The position numbers and the translations under genes were made by a program. DNA of 64,000 nt, from positions 295,173,366-295,237,365 of the forward strand of contig NC_056523.1 in the NCBI RefSeq assembly GCF_019175285.1, in the 5' to 3' direction. The notes below the pieces were generated by a model that saw only the letters and a program-made list of their open reading frames with translations, was not told where the DNA came from and searched no databases. Below, in pieces: positions 15,419 to 28,000 of this stretch. Source of the DNA: Sceloporus undulatus. Its lineage: Eukaryota; Chordata; Lepidosauria; Squamata; Phrynosomatidae. The first letter of the stretch is position 1. The number at the start of each line of letters is the position of its first letter.

Positions 15419-15646
15419 CAGTGCGCCCACGTTATATGCATCTTTGAGCATATGCTCAAAGCCGTGCAAGGGGCGGTGCATCCCATTCACATGAATGGGG
15501 CGCTCTCTTGTGGCATGCACACCACAAGCTGCCGCACCGCCGCAGGCACAAGCCACATTTGTATGAATGGGGCTTGAGCATCTGCGTATTTTCTCTTACG
15601 CAGAGGGGTCCGGAACGGATCCCCTGCGTAAGAGAAGGGCGGACTG
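15419..15646. mobile_element. Tc1/mariner-type MITE, family A
   Basis: It starts CAGTGCGCCCACG and ends GGGCGGACTG, flanked by TA on both sides (15417-15418 and 15647-15648). It includes 'tatgctcaaagcc', 'catgaatggggc', 'ggatcc' and 'ttctcttacgc' blocks shared with copies at 20094, 40811, 56302 and 63418. The ends and TA duplication suggest a Tigger-like non-autonomous element. Confidence 0.75.
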
Positions 15647-15810
15647 TATTACGCACTGAAATAATTCACTATTCAGTTTTGGATATGCTGCTGTTACTGA
15701 AAGACATCTAGATATTTTTGTGAGGGGAATGCTACTGAAACAGTTTTCATAGATGTAAAATATATACATATTTAGGAAAATACAGAATAAACTCTTTAAA
15801 GAGGGGAATT

Positions 15811-15816
15811 TTTATT
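15811..15816 (-). terminator. PPWD1 poly(A) signal
   Basis: AATAAA on the minus strand lies about 132 nt after the PPWD1 stop codon, giving a short 3'UTR of roughly 150 nt. No competing canonical signal was seen between it and the stop codon. Confidence 0.65.
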
Positions 15817-15947
15817 TTTTATACAAAACATTAGAAATACAGTCCAAACAAATCATGATTAGAAAAACTGTTCTGAAACCTTCTACAGCAGAAATACTGA
15901 GATACTGATTGTAGTTGAAGTTCATGGTGTTTCTTAAAAATCATGTT

Positions 15948-16091
15948 TCATTTCACTGTGATATTAATAATACTGACATCTTCATAAGGTTTGTCAGTTT
16001 TTGGATTGACTTTCACATTTGATATTCTCTGAACAACTTCCATCCCTTTAGTTACTCTTCCAAACACACTGTGCTTGTTGTCTAGCCAAGG
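15948..16091 (-). CDS. PPWD1: PPWD1 exon 11 (C-terminus)
   Basis: It encodes [20 protein letters not shown] and ends [12 protein letters not shown], stop TGA at 15948-15950. Trp594, Leu595 and His599 complete the cyclosporin-binding pocket. Acceptor 'ctgtatag'. Confidence 0.95.
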   Translation of the reverse strand, partial: PWLDNKHSVFGRVTKGMEVVQRISNVKVNPKTDKPYEDVSIINITVK

Positions 16092-19000
16092 CTATACAGT
16101 TTTGTTAAAACGAAAAAGAAAGATAAAAGCATGATTAAAATTCTATAGTACTGGAAAAATGGCAATGTAAGCTATAGAATGTACACAAATTCTGACAGGG
16201 AGGGGAAGACCGAAAATACCAGTGTATTTCAGCTTAAACTTCATACTGTACCATCTAAGCCTTAGTAGAGGCATTTCAACTCAAATGGGGAAAAAACATA
16301 CAAAAATAAGACAACTACAAGACACTGGTGGTATATAGAAAGGTTCTTGGCCTTCTAGGTAAAACCAGCTTTGGGTTCAAATTGAAATTTCCCATTCTCT
16401 TGGACAGAACTCTTACTATGCAGAATGGACACGATCCTACATCATCATTGTGTTTATATCTGATGATGCATGCTCCCCCACACTATCTTTGCAGCCTGGC
16501 AGCTTCCTGACTGAAGTGTTTCCAAGGAGTTAGGACTTGATGTCTATATTGTGAACAAGAAGCAGGAGATCTTCAGGGACCCACCACCAGGCTAGCCATT
16601 GTCTTACTATATGCAATCTTGTAAACCATTGGCAAAGCTATTTGTTCCACTGGCATTACACAGTATCTTGGGCTCTGTCACTAGAGAACACCAACAGCAT
16701 GTCTCAGCCTGGCAAAGGCACAAAACGAAAATGGGTGAAACTTTAATCTTGCCTTAGGTTTCAGAAGCATGTTGAAATGCTTGCGTTTCTCACTGTGGTT
16801 TCCCATATGTTGCTGGATAGCCAGTACCATCATTTCTAGTGAGTTTAGCTGATGGTGAGGATGATTTGAATTATAATTCAAGAATATCCAGAAAGCCTAC
16901 AAGTTACCAATTCACTTCTGGTTCCAGTTTTCACAATCAATTCCTTCAAAACACCTTGCTGCTCATCACCATCAGCCTCTGGGCTCAGTGTACGGCAGGG
17001 AGAATCCATCTCACAGAGGCAGGATGAGGACCCTCCTCCCCACACCATGAGTTGCCCATGCTGTTCATAAGGAGATTATTCCTTTTCAGTTACGGCTATT
17101 GACATAACAGATATGTTACTTACAGTGGGTACGACTGTTATGAAGAACTGTGAGCCATTGGTGTTTGGTCCTGCATTAGCCATACTGAGTGTGTAGGGCC
17201 TGTCATGTCGTAATGTTGAGTGGAACTCATCCTCAAATTCTCCTCCCCAAATACTTTCACCCCCCATTCCAGTACCAGTCGGATCACCAGTCTGAATCAT
17301 GAAGCCCTGCGTTGAAAAGAAATTGTACCTCCACATTTTACACAATTTAAGGACAAACAAAAAAGCCCTACTGGTTTGGACCAAGTGTCCATTTAATTCA
17401 ACAACCTGCCTATCACAGAAACTAAATCAGCCTACAAAACCCAAATGCAGGCTTTGAAGACAATACCTTTGTCCCAATGTTCCTGGGCAATATCTACTTT
17501 GAAGCAATGGCTCCTTTGAACCTGAAGGTAGAATGTAGCCATGATAGCATGTAGTGACAGGCAATTTTATCTTCCATTAAGTATAACTACCTCCTCCTAC
17601 AGCTCGGCCAAGTAAATGTACGGGATAACCTTGGGAGAGTCATATAGTCTTATCCTCAGAGGATGGCAATGGCAAACCCCTACTGAAGAATCTTGCCAAG
17701 AAAACCTCATTATAGGTTTGCCTTGGGGTTGTCACAAGTCAGAAACAACTTGAAGGCACACCATGGAACCTCCTCCCATCTCAGCTGAAGCTATTACCTC
17801 TTGTGGCAGCAAATATTGTACATTAATATATGAACAAATGCTTTCTTTTGTCTCTCCTGAATTTGGCACCAGTGTCATTGTCATGCCAAATTCTATAATT
17901 ATAAGATGGGAGAAAAGTCCCTCTTTCCCCATGCCATGAATAATTTTAGTCTAGTGCAGAATTCTGTTAATGTTAAAGATTTTGTTATGACAGAATGATA
18001 AGCCACTTCCTCAACTCACACAACTGAATTGAGGGTGTTGAATAACTACTGAATACCTACTTAAAAAAAATTAAAGAACTGCTTGTTAGCGAAGATGAGG
18101 TTGCCCTGATCCAAAAGATACTGGCTTAGGATACAGGAGTCATTGATTCCCAGAGATGGTGAAATAAGCATCCCTCTTTGAATGAGAAGGAGAACAACCT
18201 CTCATCATAGAAACAGACACATTTGAATTTTCAGATGTGAGCAAGAAAGTCCTGTCCAGAAAAGTATAAAGTATAAACTCTCTATATATATTTATTTTAC
18301 CATTAAAGATAAGCTAATTTCAAGTAAGTGAAAAGTTACCTGTGAAGTGTGTGGCCTATAGCCCAGAAAGACTCAAAAACATAATGAAAATGTCCCTTGT
18401 CCCCTAAATGGCATGGGGGGATTGTTAACTTTTTTTTTTTGGCAGGATCAGGTGCCATGGTAGGATAAGGTTTCCTGGAGGAGTATTGCAACCCCCTATC
18501 CTTCCACAGTTGGCCGTACCGCTTTAAGAGCTGGGTGGTGGGAGTCTCTTTGTTACAGGAAGTCCCTATTTTCCTAGCCACTGTAGTGCTGAAAACTACT
18601 ACTCAATAATTTCAAGATCCAAGATGCCCACCTCATAAAACACACAGCCCGCCACAGGAGACAATGAAACGGAAGAGCCAGTGACCTTATAAGATATTAA
18701 GATGACATTGTTGGTGGCAACTGTTTCATCTCTGTATATGCTGAGTACAATGAGAAAACTGTGCATACATTCCTCAAACACAAATTACATAGGAATAAAC
18801 AGCTCTATGTATCATGCCCTAAACCATTCTGAGACAGACAAATCAAAGCTACTGCAACAATATTTATGTAGACAAAATAATCTAAAATAAATTGAGCAAA
18901 AAGATAGTGTTAAAATGCTATAAAAGATTATCAGACATCATTTACCTTTATGATCCGATGAAAGGTGTGACTATTGTAGTAACTGTTCCTGCTATGCACA

Positions 19001-22000
19001 CAGAAATTTTCCACTGTTTTAGGACACCTGTAATGGAGATCTTCAATGTTAGTATAATGTATTTCATTAATGTTTGGAATAAGGCATAAAAACAAAATGA
19101 AAGATTAGACCAGAGGTAGGCATAGACATGGGGGTGTCAGCCCTTTTTGCATCCACTGGATCTTCCTGGCACACAGGAAGAGAAATAGCATCATTTCCAG
19201 TCACAGTTTTGGGCCAGCCTTGGCTACATGAAAGTAATGGTGGTGTATCACCAGTATATAGGGCCCCTGGTCCGGGATGCACCCCACTCAACAATGCTAA
19301 TGGAAGAATGACTCTCAAAGCATGTATAAGGTAGAAGCAGGTTAATATTTGAGGAAAATTCATTCCTCCAGCCTGTTCTCATTTTTAATATCTTTTTTCA
19401 GCCTCATATTGCCAAACTAATACAAAAAGTATCTTAGACGGTCACTATTACAAATTTACTCTTTCCTGCCACTGGACAGATGTGTATTTTTGGCCATGAA
19501 CAGGGGCTTCAAAACCCATATGTCCACTGGCAGAGGCCTAATTCACCACAGAAGTAGTGTTGCAGGTAGTTTTTTTTCCCCCTTCCATTTCTGGTCCACT
19601 ATACAACCCCCCCCATCCAAAAAAAGCCAGAAAATTTTTTGTTTGTTTGTTTGTTTTAGTTTTAGAGTCGGAAGGAACCAGGAAACTCTGAAAAACTGAT
19701 AAGTAGTGCTTGGGGACTGGATTTTCTCCTCTTCTGGATTAAACCCAAGGCCTATGTAGTCCAGCATAGTATTCTCACAGTGATCATCCGGATGTCTATT
19801 GAAAACAACTAAGCAGGACATAAGCATGAAAGCAACTTCCAGTTGTGTTTCCCATTGATGGTGAAAGGCATGCTACCAATAGTTACTGGAAAACATGAGT
19901 ATGACAGCATCATGTATTTATACTGCATGCTGTTTCTGGTGCTGAAGATAAAATATTGCTCTCATGATTAACAGCCAAAGAAAACCTTATTTTGTCCATT
20001 CAACAGTTTGTCCATTCCCCTTTTAAATCCCATCTAAGCTGGGATCCATCACTACTGCTTGCAATAATGAATTCCATGCTTCAACTATGTATACAATCTG
20101 CCCTGCCTATATGTGAGGGATCCGTTCCGGACTCCCAAACGGATCCCCCGCATATGGAAAAATGAGCGTATGCTCAAGCCCCATAGGAAATAATGAGGCG
20201 CGTGCTCACAACGGCTCACAGGATGCACTTCTAATGGGGTTTGCCTTCTGTGGAACATCAAAGCCGTGGAAGGCAAGCCCGCCTATGAGGAGGGCTGACT
20301 GTAGTACCCATTAATGCTGTTAATTTCTGAGGCAGAAGGAGCAGATGCCAACTGATCTCTTTAAAAATCTAGGGCAAGTTCCAGGATCAAAAATACAGTT
20401 ACTTAGGCGGGGTACAGACCGCCGCTTTGCGGCGGTCTGCTGCCGCCGCCAGTAGGTCCGCGGGGGAGCCGGAGCCTTCAGACGGCCCGACTCCCGCGCG
20501 GACCGAAAAAAGAAGCTCCAAAATGGGCGCGCTCGCTACGTCAGCAGCGGCGCGACGCGTACGGACGCTAAGCGTCCGATACGCAAAGATGGCGCCGGCC
20601 ATGTAGAAGGGCCGGCGCCATCTTGTACGGACGGAGTCCGTACTAGGCCATGGGGCGTCTAAAAGAGACGCCCCTTTTTTAAAATGGGACGTCCTCCGGA
20701 CGTCCCAAATGGCGGTGCAGAAAGCACCAATGATAAAAATCCCATAGTTGTAGCTATATTTCCTAAAATTCCATAGTTGTAGCTATATTTCCTGATGTGA
20801 CCCACCAAAACTCACCTCAGAATCTGCCAACATAGGATTTCTGTGACACTAAAGAGTGGGGTAGTGAATGAAATGCCACAGGGCCCTGTAACAGCTGTTT
20901 GTTGCAACACGCTTTGTTTTTTTCCTCCCTGTCCTGCTCCTCAGCAATTCAGAAATCTCTATATTGGTGGTGCAGCCTGGCATCTAAGGTGGTTTTTTGG
21001 GGACAACATGAATTTAAAATTTTAAAATGTCACAAGTCTGGCTTGCAACACTGAACAGGGTATCTGCCCAAATACCTGAAGTTAGGTTTTGATAATCTCA
21101 TACTGGGAAAATGTGTGTAAAGAGAAATGTGTGCCTCAATGATGTATTATCTTCCCTGATCTTCAATATGTATCCATCTATCAATGTATAGGCTACACCA
21201 GAGGACAAATATGAGGACAGCAGAGATAAAGTAATGCAACAGGTATAGATCCATTAACTATGTTGAATTTAACTATTTTTAGATAATAAGCAATCACAAA
21301 AAGTTCTTTACCAAAACTAAAGTAAGTAGAAAACAATTCTTATACATACTCAACAGGAAAGAGTTTGACATGAATATCTCCCATGCTTGTGTGAATAATG
21401 GCACTATCAGATACCCTTTTGGGCCCTTCTGCTTGGGTGGCTGCCATGACCTCTTCTTTAGATGGCTTCTCATTAAACACATCTCTATCAGAATCTGCAC
21501 TCTTGGTGTCTTCTGGTTCACGCTTGGTAAACTGGAGGAGGAGACAGTAGCACCCTTGTTTCTCTTTTATTAATAAACTTACCATACTGGACATATCTAG
21601 CAATCATATCCTAAAATAACCCAAGAAGTGTTGTCCCATAGCTAAACTCCCCAGTCAGTTTATTCTGTTGCTGAATTAACCAAATTTCTGTATTCTTGTA
21701 ACTCTCAATTAACTATTGTCCAACTGCCCTCCTAGTATCTTTTTAAATATTGGAAGGCAGTCTACATATTGCCTCTCAAAACTCCCTCTCTCGAAAGGAA
21801 AGTTACATGCTTTCCTTGACTGAATCTATATAATATCTTTTGTTTAGGGGTGTGGAACAAGTGGACTGTGGGCTGAATGTACATCTTTAAACTACTCAGA
21901 GTTCACAGGGAAGGGCAGGTGCAACCCCCAAATGGCCCTGGAAGTGGATAATTTTTCACGACTTTGTTTTTAAAGGATTTCCCTCCCCCACCAACCCTGA

Positions 22001-25000
22001 GTTATCTTTGCAGTTTTCCTCTGCATTTGCAGCTTTTCTAACTGCAACTGCTTTAACCAAAGAAGTACTGGTACACTGTTCTTACTCCTGCCCATAGTCC
22101 AGAAAAAGATACTCCCTTTTGGACAATGAACTGGTTGTGTCCATTTGTGGGAAAGATCCTAACAGAACAAAAGGTTATGAAAGAGAATATAATAAGATGC
22201 TTCAATGTGCTATGGCAGCAAGTTTTTAAATGAAATTTAATGTTAAGAATTATAAGGAGGAAGACTAAAAATAGAAGAGTAAATTATCATGGTACTATAA
22301 ATGGGTTTGTGGCAACCACATTCAAAACACTGGTTCCCTCATTTCAAAAATGCTAGGTTAAATTGGAGATAAGATAAAATGACCAGAACAGAGTTTCTTG
22401 TGAAGAAAGGCTTAAAATGTCATGGAACTTTAACTTGGAGAAAAAGCCAAAAGGAAAAGTGAAATGGTGAACTAATTTTACCTCTAAAGACCTTGGGGCA
22501 TGCTATGGGATACCCCATGACCCAATATTAACTGTTTAGGGAGGAAAAATGGCTAATTCAACTGGAAAGAATAAACTTACCATATAAAATCTGTTTTTTT
22601 TAAATGCAGTGCAAATTATAGTTGGATCTGCTTGGATATTCTGGAGAACCGGATTATCAGATGCTTTCATCTCTACAGTAACTGCAGCACGATGTTTCTT
22701 TGCTACACCCTGGAACAGAGCCAGCTGCATAATTCTGATATTCTCCTGTTTGCCTAGGATTCTAACACATCTGCACACAGGAAACAAAAATGCACGTTTA
22801 CCATTATTCAGTTTCAAAGTCATTGTGTAATCTGCTACTCTTTAATCAAAAACATGTAGTTCTGTTAGGTTGCTGCTCCCCACATAACATGGCTGAGCTT
22901 CCCAAATACATGGCTAAATGAAGACGGGTTTTTTTTTCCTTTCCATTTGTGTTCTTGGTAAATTTTATAGCAGATTTGCAAGGATGTAGAGAGATCTTGT
23001 ACCACCTTTGAGAGTACAGTGGTACCCCGGGATACGAAATACCCACGTTACGAAATTTCCGGGTTACGAAAAAAATCCATTGAAAATAATTGTTCCGGGT
23101 TACGAAGGTTATTTCGGGTTACGAAAAAAATTTTGGTGCTTTTCGGCGCTTTTTCGCACGAAATCGCGGCTTTTCCCCATTAGCGCCTATGGCATTTCGG
23201 CTTGCGAATGCTTTTCGGGTTACGAAAGCGGCGGCGGAACGAATTAATTTCGTAACCCGAGGGAGCACTGTAACTGAAAGAAAGAAGTTGGTAACATGAG
23301 CTTTCATAGATTTAAGTCTACTTCTTCAGCTGTATTTGGTGAAAATTTATACTGTAAGTAATAAGAATACAGCAGATGTAGAGGTATGCTGCTCTGAAAT
23401 ATTTCAGCAGACTTATGTTTTTGTCGAACAATTACTGACACAATTTTTAAAAGCCAAATAATTATATTTATTTCAACTAATAAGAATAATGACATACATG
23501 CTGTCAGTAGATTAAATGTCACTAATCAAGTTAACAAATGAGAATCATTTCATGTCATCTTAAACATATTGGCCTGTTAACAACCAGGTCCTTCAGCCAG
23601 CTAAATGCATATCATGAATAAAGTTAGCCATAATAATTCATGTGGTGGAAGCTTCCTGACCAGATGACTGCAGTTTTCTCTAGATGGGGCTGCCCTTGAA
23701 GATGACACACAAGCTTCATCTAGTGCAAAATGAAGGTGTAAATTAGCCATGTGGCTCTGATTTTAAATGCATTGGTTGCCAATGTGCTTTTGATCTGAAT
23801 TGCAGGTGATGGTTTTAACTTTTAAAGATCTAAATGGCTTAGCAAGGTACAAATCAAGTTTAACAAAATCTTAATGCCCTAAATTGTTCATCTCAAATCA
23901 ACTCCATGGCTGAGCTGAAGTGACAGTGGTTTATCATGGATGAGCAGCTGAAGGAGAGCCTCTCCTCATAACTGCCTTATTGAGGTCTGCTGGAGGTGCT
24001 GTCCTCTCTGTCTCCCCAGTTAGAGCTGAACACTTTGTGAGAACTTGTAAAAGGGTCTTCTCTTTTACAGTGAAGCAACTGTGGGACAGCCTTCATGTGG
24101 AGGCCTATTAGGTGCAGCTGCTGGCTTTTTTTCTTGACCCAATTTAAAATGTGGGGTCTAAGGATTTTGCACAATTCTCTGGAAGTTTTAAACTGTTTAT
24201 GCTTTAACTATTAAAGTGTTGATATGTTTTACTCAATTTTTTTAGTCTCATTATTTTTAATTTAAATTGTTTAAAATTAATTTTATCTGTAGTCCACCCA
24301 GAGATCCTCTGGTATAGGGTAGGTAAGAAATATTTTAATAAATAATACAATACTCAAAATTAAGGGTATATGAAATACTGCCTCCTCTCAGCAGGCTCTC
24401 ATGTGCACCCCAAAACAGCTTCAAAGGGTACAGAGGGAAGGAGAGGGCTAATTTTCACTGTACAAGTGAATGTGTGTTCCTATACTAATGGATCTAGCCC
24501 TGTGTAAAAAATACTTACCGGTTTGTTTCCACGTTGATGACCTTAATTCCCAGCATTGTTCCATAAAGTACAAAGTGTCCAGTTTCATCAAAAATGATGT
24601 TAATTAACCGTACAGCATCAACTTTTTCCAACTCCCGTTCCACAGCCATACGGCGTCCGAACTCCATGTCTGGAAGTTGTTGTCTCATCTGCTGCAGCTC
24701 AGTAAACATCTACAGAAACAAGACACCTTCCCATAATATGTATATAACTTGAATTGGATTTTGTATCAGCCATCAAATACACAGTATATGATGGCAGCAT
24801 GAGCTTTTGTAGACTTCAGTCGACTTCCTCAGATGCATTTCCAAATGCTTCATACTTCCAAACGCATCTGAGGAAGTAGACTGAAGTCTATGAAAGCTCA
24901 TGCTCCCAGTTTCTTCCATTTAGTCTCAAAGGTGCTACAAGATCTCTCTACGTACTGATTCTATAGACTAACATGGCTATATCTTTGAATTCTACAGTAT

Positions 25001-28000
25001 ATCATGTTTATGACAGTAGCATTATTGGTTTCAATGTAGCACAGTTTTCTCTACTTAAATTGTCAACAGGATTTACAAAGAACTCCACAACTATTAATGA
25101 ACTCAAAATGCTGAAGCCACATGAGACTGAACATAACTAAAATACATGCTGCTGTCTGTTTTAACAACAGTGGCAAACTGCTGACAGCTCATATATTTGA
25201 CTGTGATACTTAACAATGTTATTGTTATTCCACAAGTCATCAAATAATTTAAATAGTCTTTAAATAATTTTTCTCCAAAATTACCTTTAAAAGCACATAC
25301 GCACGTATACACACACACCATGCTACTACATCACAGAAGATATTTAGGCAAAGACTGAATAGCTACCTCTTACAGACATGGTACTAGTATCATTCATTCA
25401 AAAGAGACTTGCTGGATGTTATTCTGGAAGTCAATGTTGTGGTTCTATGACTAACATTTAGAATCATTGAATAGAGTTGGAAGAGACCACAAGGGTCATC
25501 CAGTCCAACCCCCTGTCATGCAGGGAATCTCAAAGCATCCCCGACAGATGGCCATCCAGCCTCTGCTTAAAGACCTCCAAAGACAGAGACTCCACCACAC
25601 TCCGAGGGAGTGTGTTCCACTGTCAAACAGCCCTTCCTGTCAGGAAGTTCCTCCTAATGTTGAGGTGGAATCTCTTTTCCTGGAGCTTGCATCCATTGTT
25701 CCGGGTCCTAGTCTCCAGAGCAGCAGAAAACAAGTTAGCTCCCTCCTCAATATGACATCCCTTCAAATATTTAAACAGGGCTATCATATCATCTCTTAAC
25801 CTTCTCTTCTCCAGGTTAAACATCCCCAACTCCCTAAGTCGTTCCTCATAGGGCATAGTTTCCAGACCCTTCACCATTTTAGTCTCCCTTCTTTGGATGC
25901 GCTCCAGTTTCTCCAAATACTTTTAAAATTGTGGACTGGATAGAACTGGATACAATATTCCAGGTGGGGACTGACCAGAGCAGAATAGAGTGGAACTATT
26001 ACTTCCCTTGATCTAGACACTATATTTCTACTGATGCAGCCTAAAATTGCATTGGCCTTGATAGCTGCTGCATCACACTGTTGACGCATGTTCAACTTGT
26101 GGACTACTTGAACTCTCAGATCAGAGTAATGATTCTTAACCTTTCCTTTTTCAAGGACCCCCTTGAAATATTATTTGTTGCTACAGGCTCCCGAGAATGA
26201 ACACAAGATATTTAACAGTTAAAATGCACAACAAAAGGACAAATAAGATATACACATATTAGAACAATCCACATTTTAAATTTATTATTTAAAATTCACA
26301 GTTTAAAAATCATCTGGATAAGCCAGCCAGAAGAGACTGGTCTTTAAAACTCTTTTAAATTCAGACAGTGTATTCAGTTGTCGGATCTCTTCTGGCAAAT
26401 CATTCCATGGTCTGCTGGAGAAAAAGTCCTGGCTGACAGTTGCCAACCTAGTCCTGGCTGACTGACTGACTGACTGGAATAAATGTCTGCCTAAAGTGCA
26501 TCTAATACTGTACTTCCTATGCACACTGACTTAGAGGACAGCTGGGGGTGCCTTTTGCTCCATGTGCACTATAGCCGCAGGAGAAAGAAGCAGGGAGGGC
26601 AAGTGAGCCCAACAGAGGGAAGGAGGGAAGGAGGGAAAGAGCTCTGCTCCTGGTCATTTGCCCAGGCCACCCACCTCGGCTCCTTCCTTCCACTCTATCT
26701 GATGCCTCCATATATGCCCAAACTGTGGGAGAAAGTGGCAATGGAAGGCAAGCAAGCCCCTGACGCCCTTCAGATCCCTCTTGAAGACACTGCTTCCTCC
26801 CAGGGGTCTCCGGACCACAGTTTAAGAACTGCTGGACTAGAGACTAAGGTCCAATCCACACTACAGAAATAATCCAATTTGATACCGCTTTAACTGCCCT
26901 GGCTCACGAAAGCTAAATGTCTCACAAAACTACAGTTCCCACAATTCCCTAGCATTGAGCCAAGGCAGTTAAGGTGGTCTCAAACTGGATTATTTCTGCA
27001 GTGTGGATGGGACCTAAGTTTCCCCGATTGTTAAGTTTAACAGTGGCATTTTGTTTATTTATTTATTTATTTATTTGGAGTATTTATACCCTGCTCTTCA
27101 GCCACAAAGGCTCTCAGAGCAGCATACAAATGATTAATTAGACAGTTCCCTGCCCTCAGGCTTACATTCTAAATTTTTTATCGGAGTCTTTACTGAGGAT
27201 CACTGGCACACTGTTTTAAGGCACGTAATTTTTTTTAAAAAAAACTTTTAATGTTTCTGAATATATGTATGCAGAAAATTTCATATTTGAAACAAGTTTA
27301 AAGTTTGATTAGTTCTGGCAAATAAATGAATAGGGAAACAGAATAAAACTTACACTCAAAGATTCATCGAAGACCCTCATAAGCTTCCCTGTCAAGAATC
27401 TGAAAATTCTGACTTTTCGGTCAGAGCCAATAGTAGCCATTTTTCTGCCATCAGGAGAGAAACACATACTGGTCGGGTATGCTTTACATTTAGCAAATTC
27501 ATACAAATCAGTATCCGTTTTATATTCCCAGTTCACATTTTTAGGAAATTTGTATTCATGAGGAGGTCCAGTCCAGTATTCAATCATTCCAGACTTGTCA
27601 GATGATACTATGACTTTATAGACAGAGTTCAGTCGTATTTGTGTAAGAGGAGATGTATGGAGTTTATCAAAAACATGGAGTGGTTGATTGTTTCCTCGTC
27701 CATCATATATAAATATTCTCCCAGTACTTTTTTCAGATGCAGCTACTGAAGATATAGCATCTCCTGGGCAATATACCCACTCACATTGGCCTGGGTGATA
27801 GCTAGAATTTAATTTAAAAACAATCAGATTAGCATGATTTAGAATTACAAATCAAAACCTTCATTTAAATAAATTAAAAAGACCAGTAGTAATTGAAAAA
27901 TACAGAAAAAGATTATAGAAACACAGCTGATATCTGTTGGTTACTTTAAAAGATTAGTGCCTGCCTAGATATGATTTCCTATAGTTCTCACTAATCCTGA

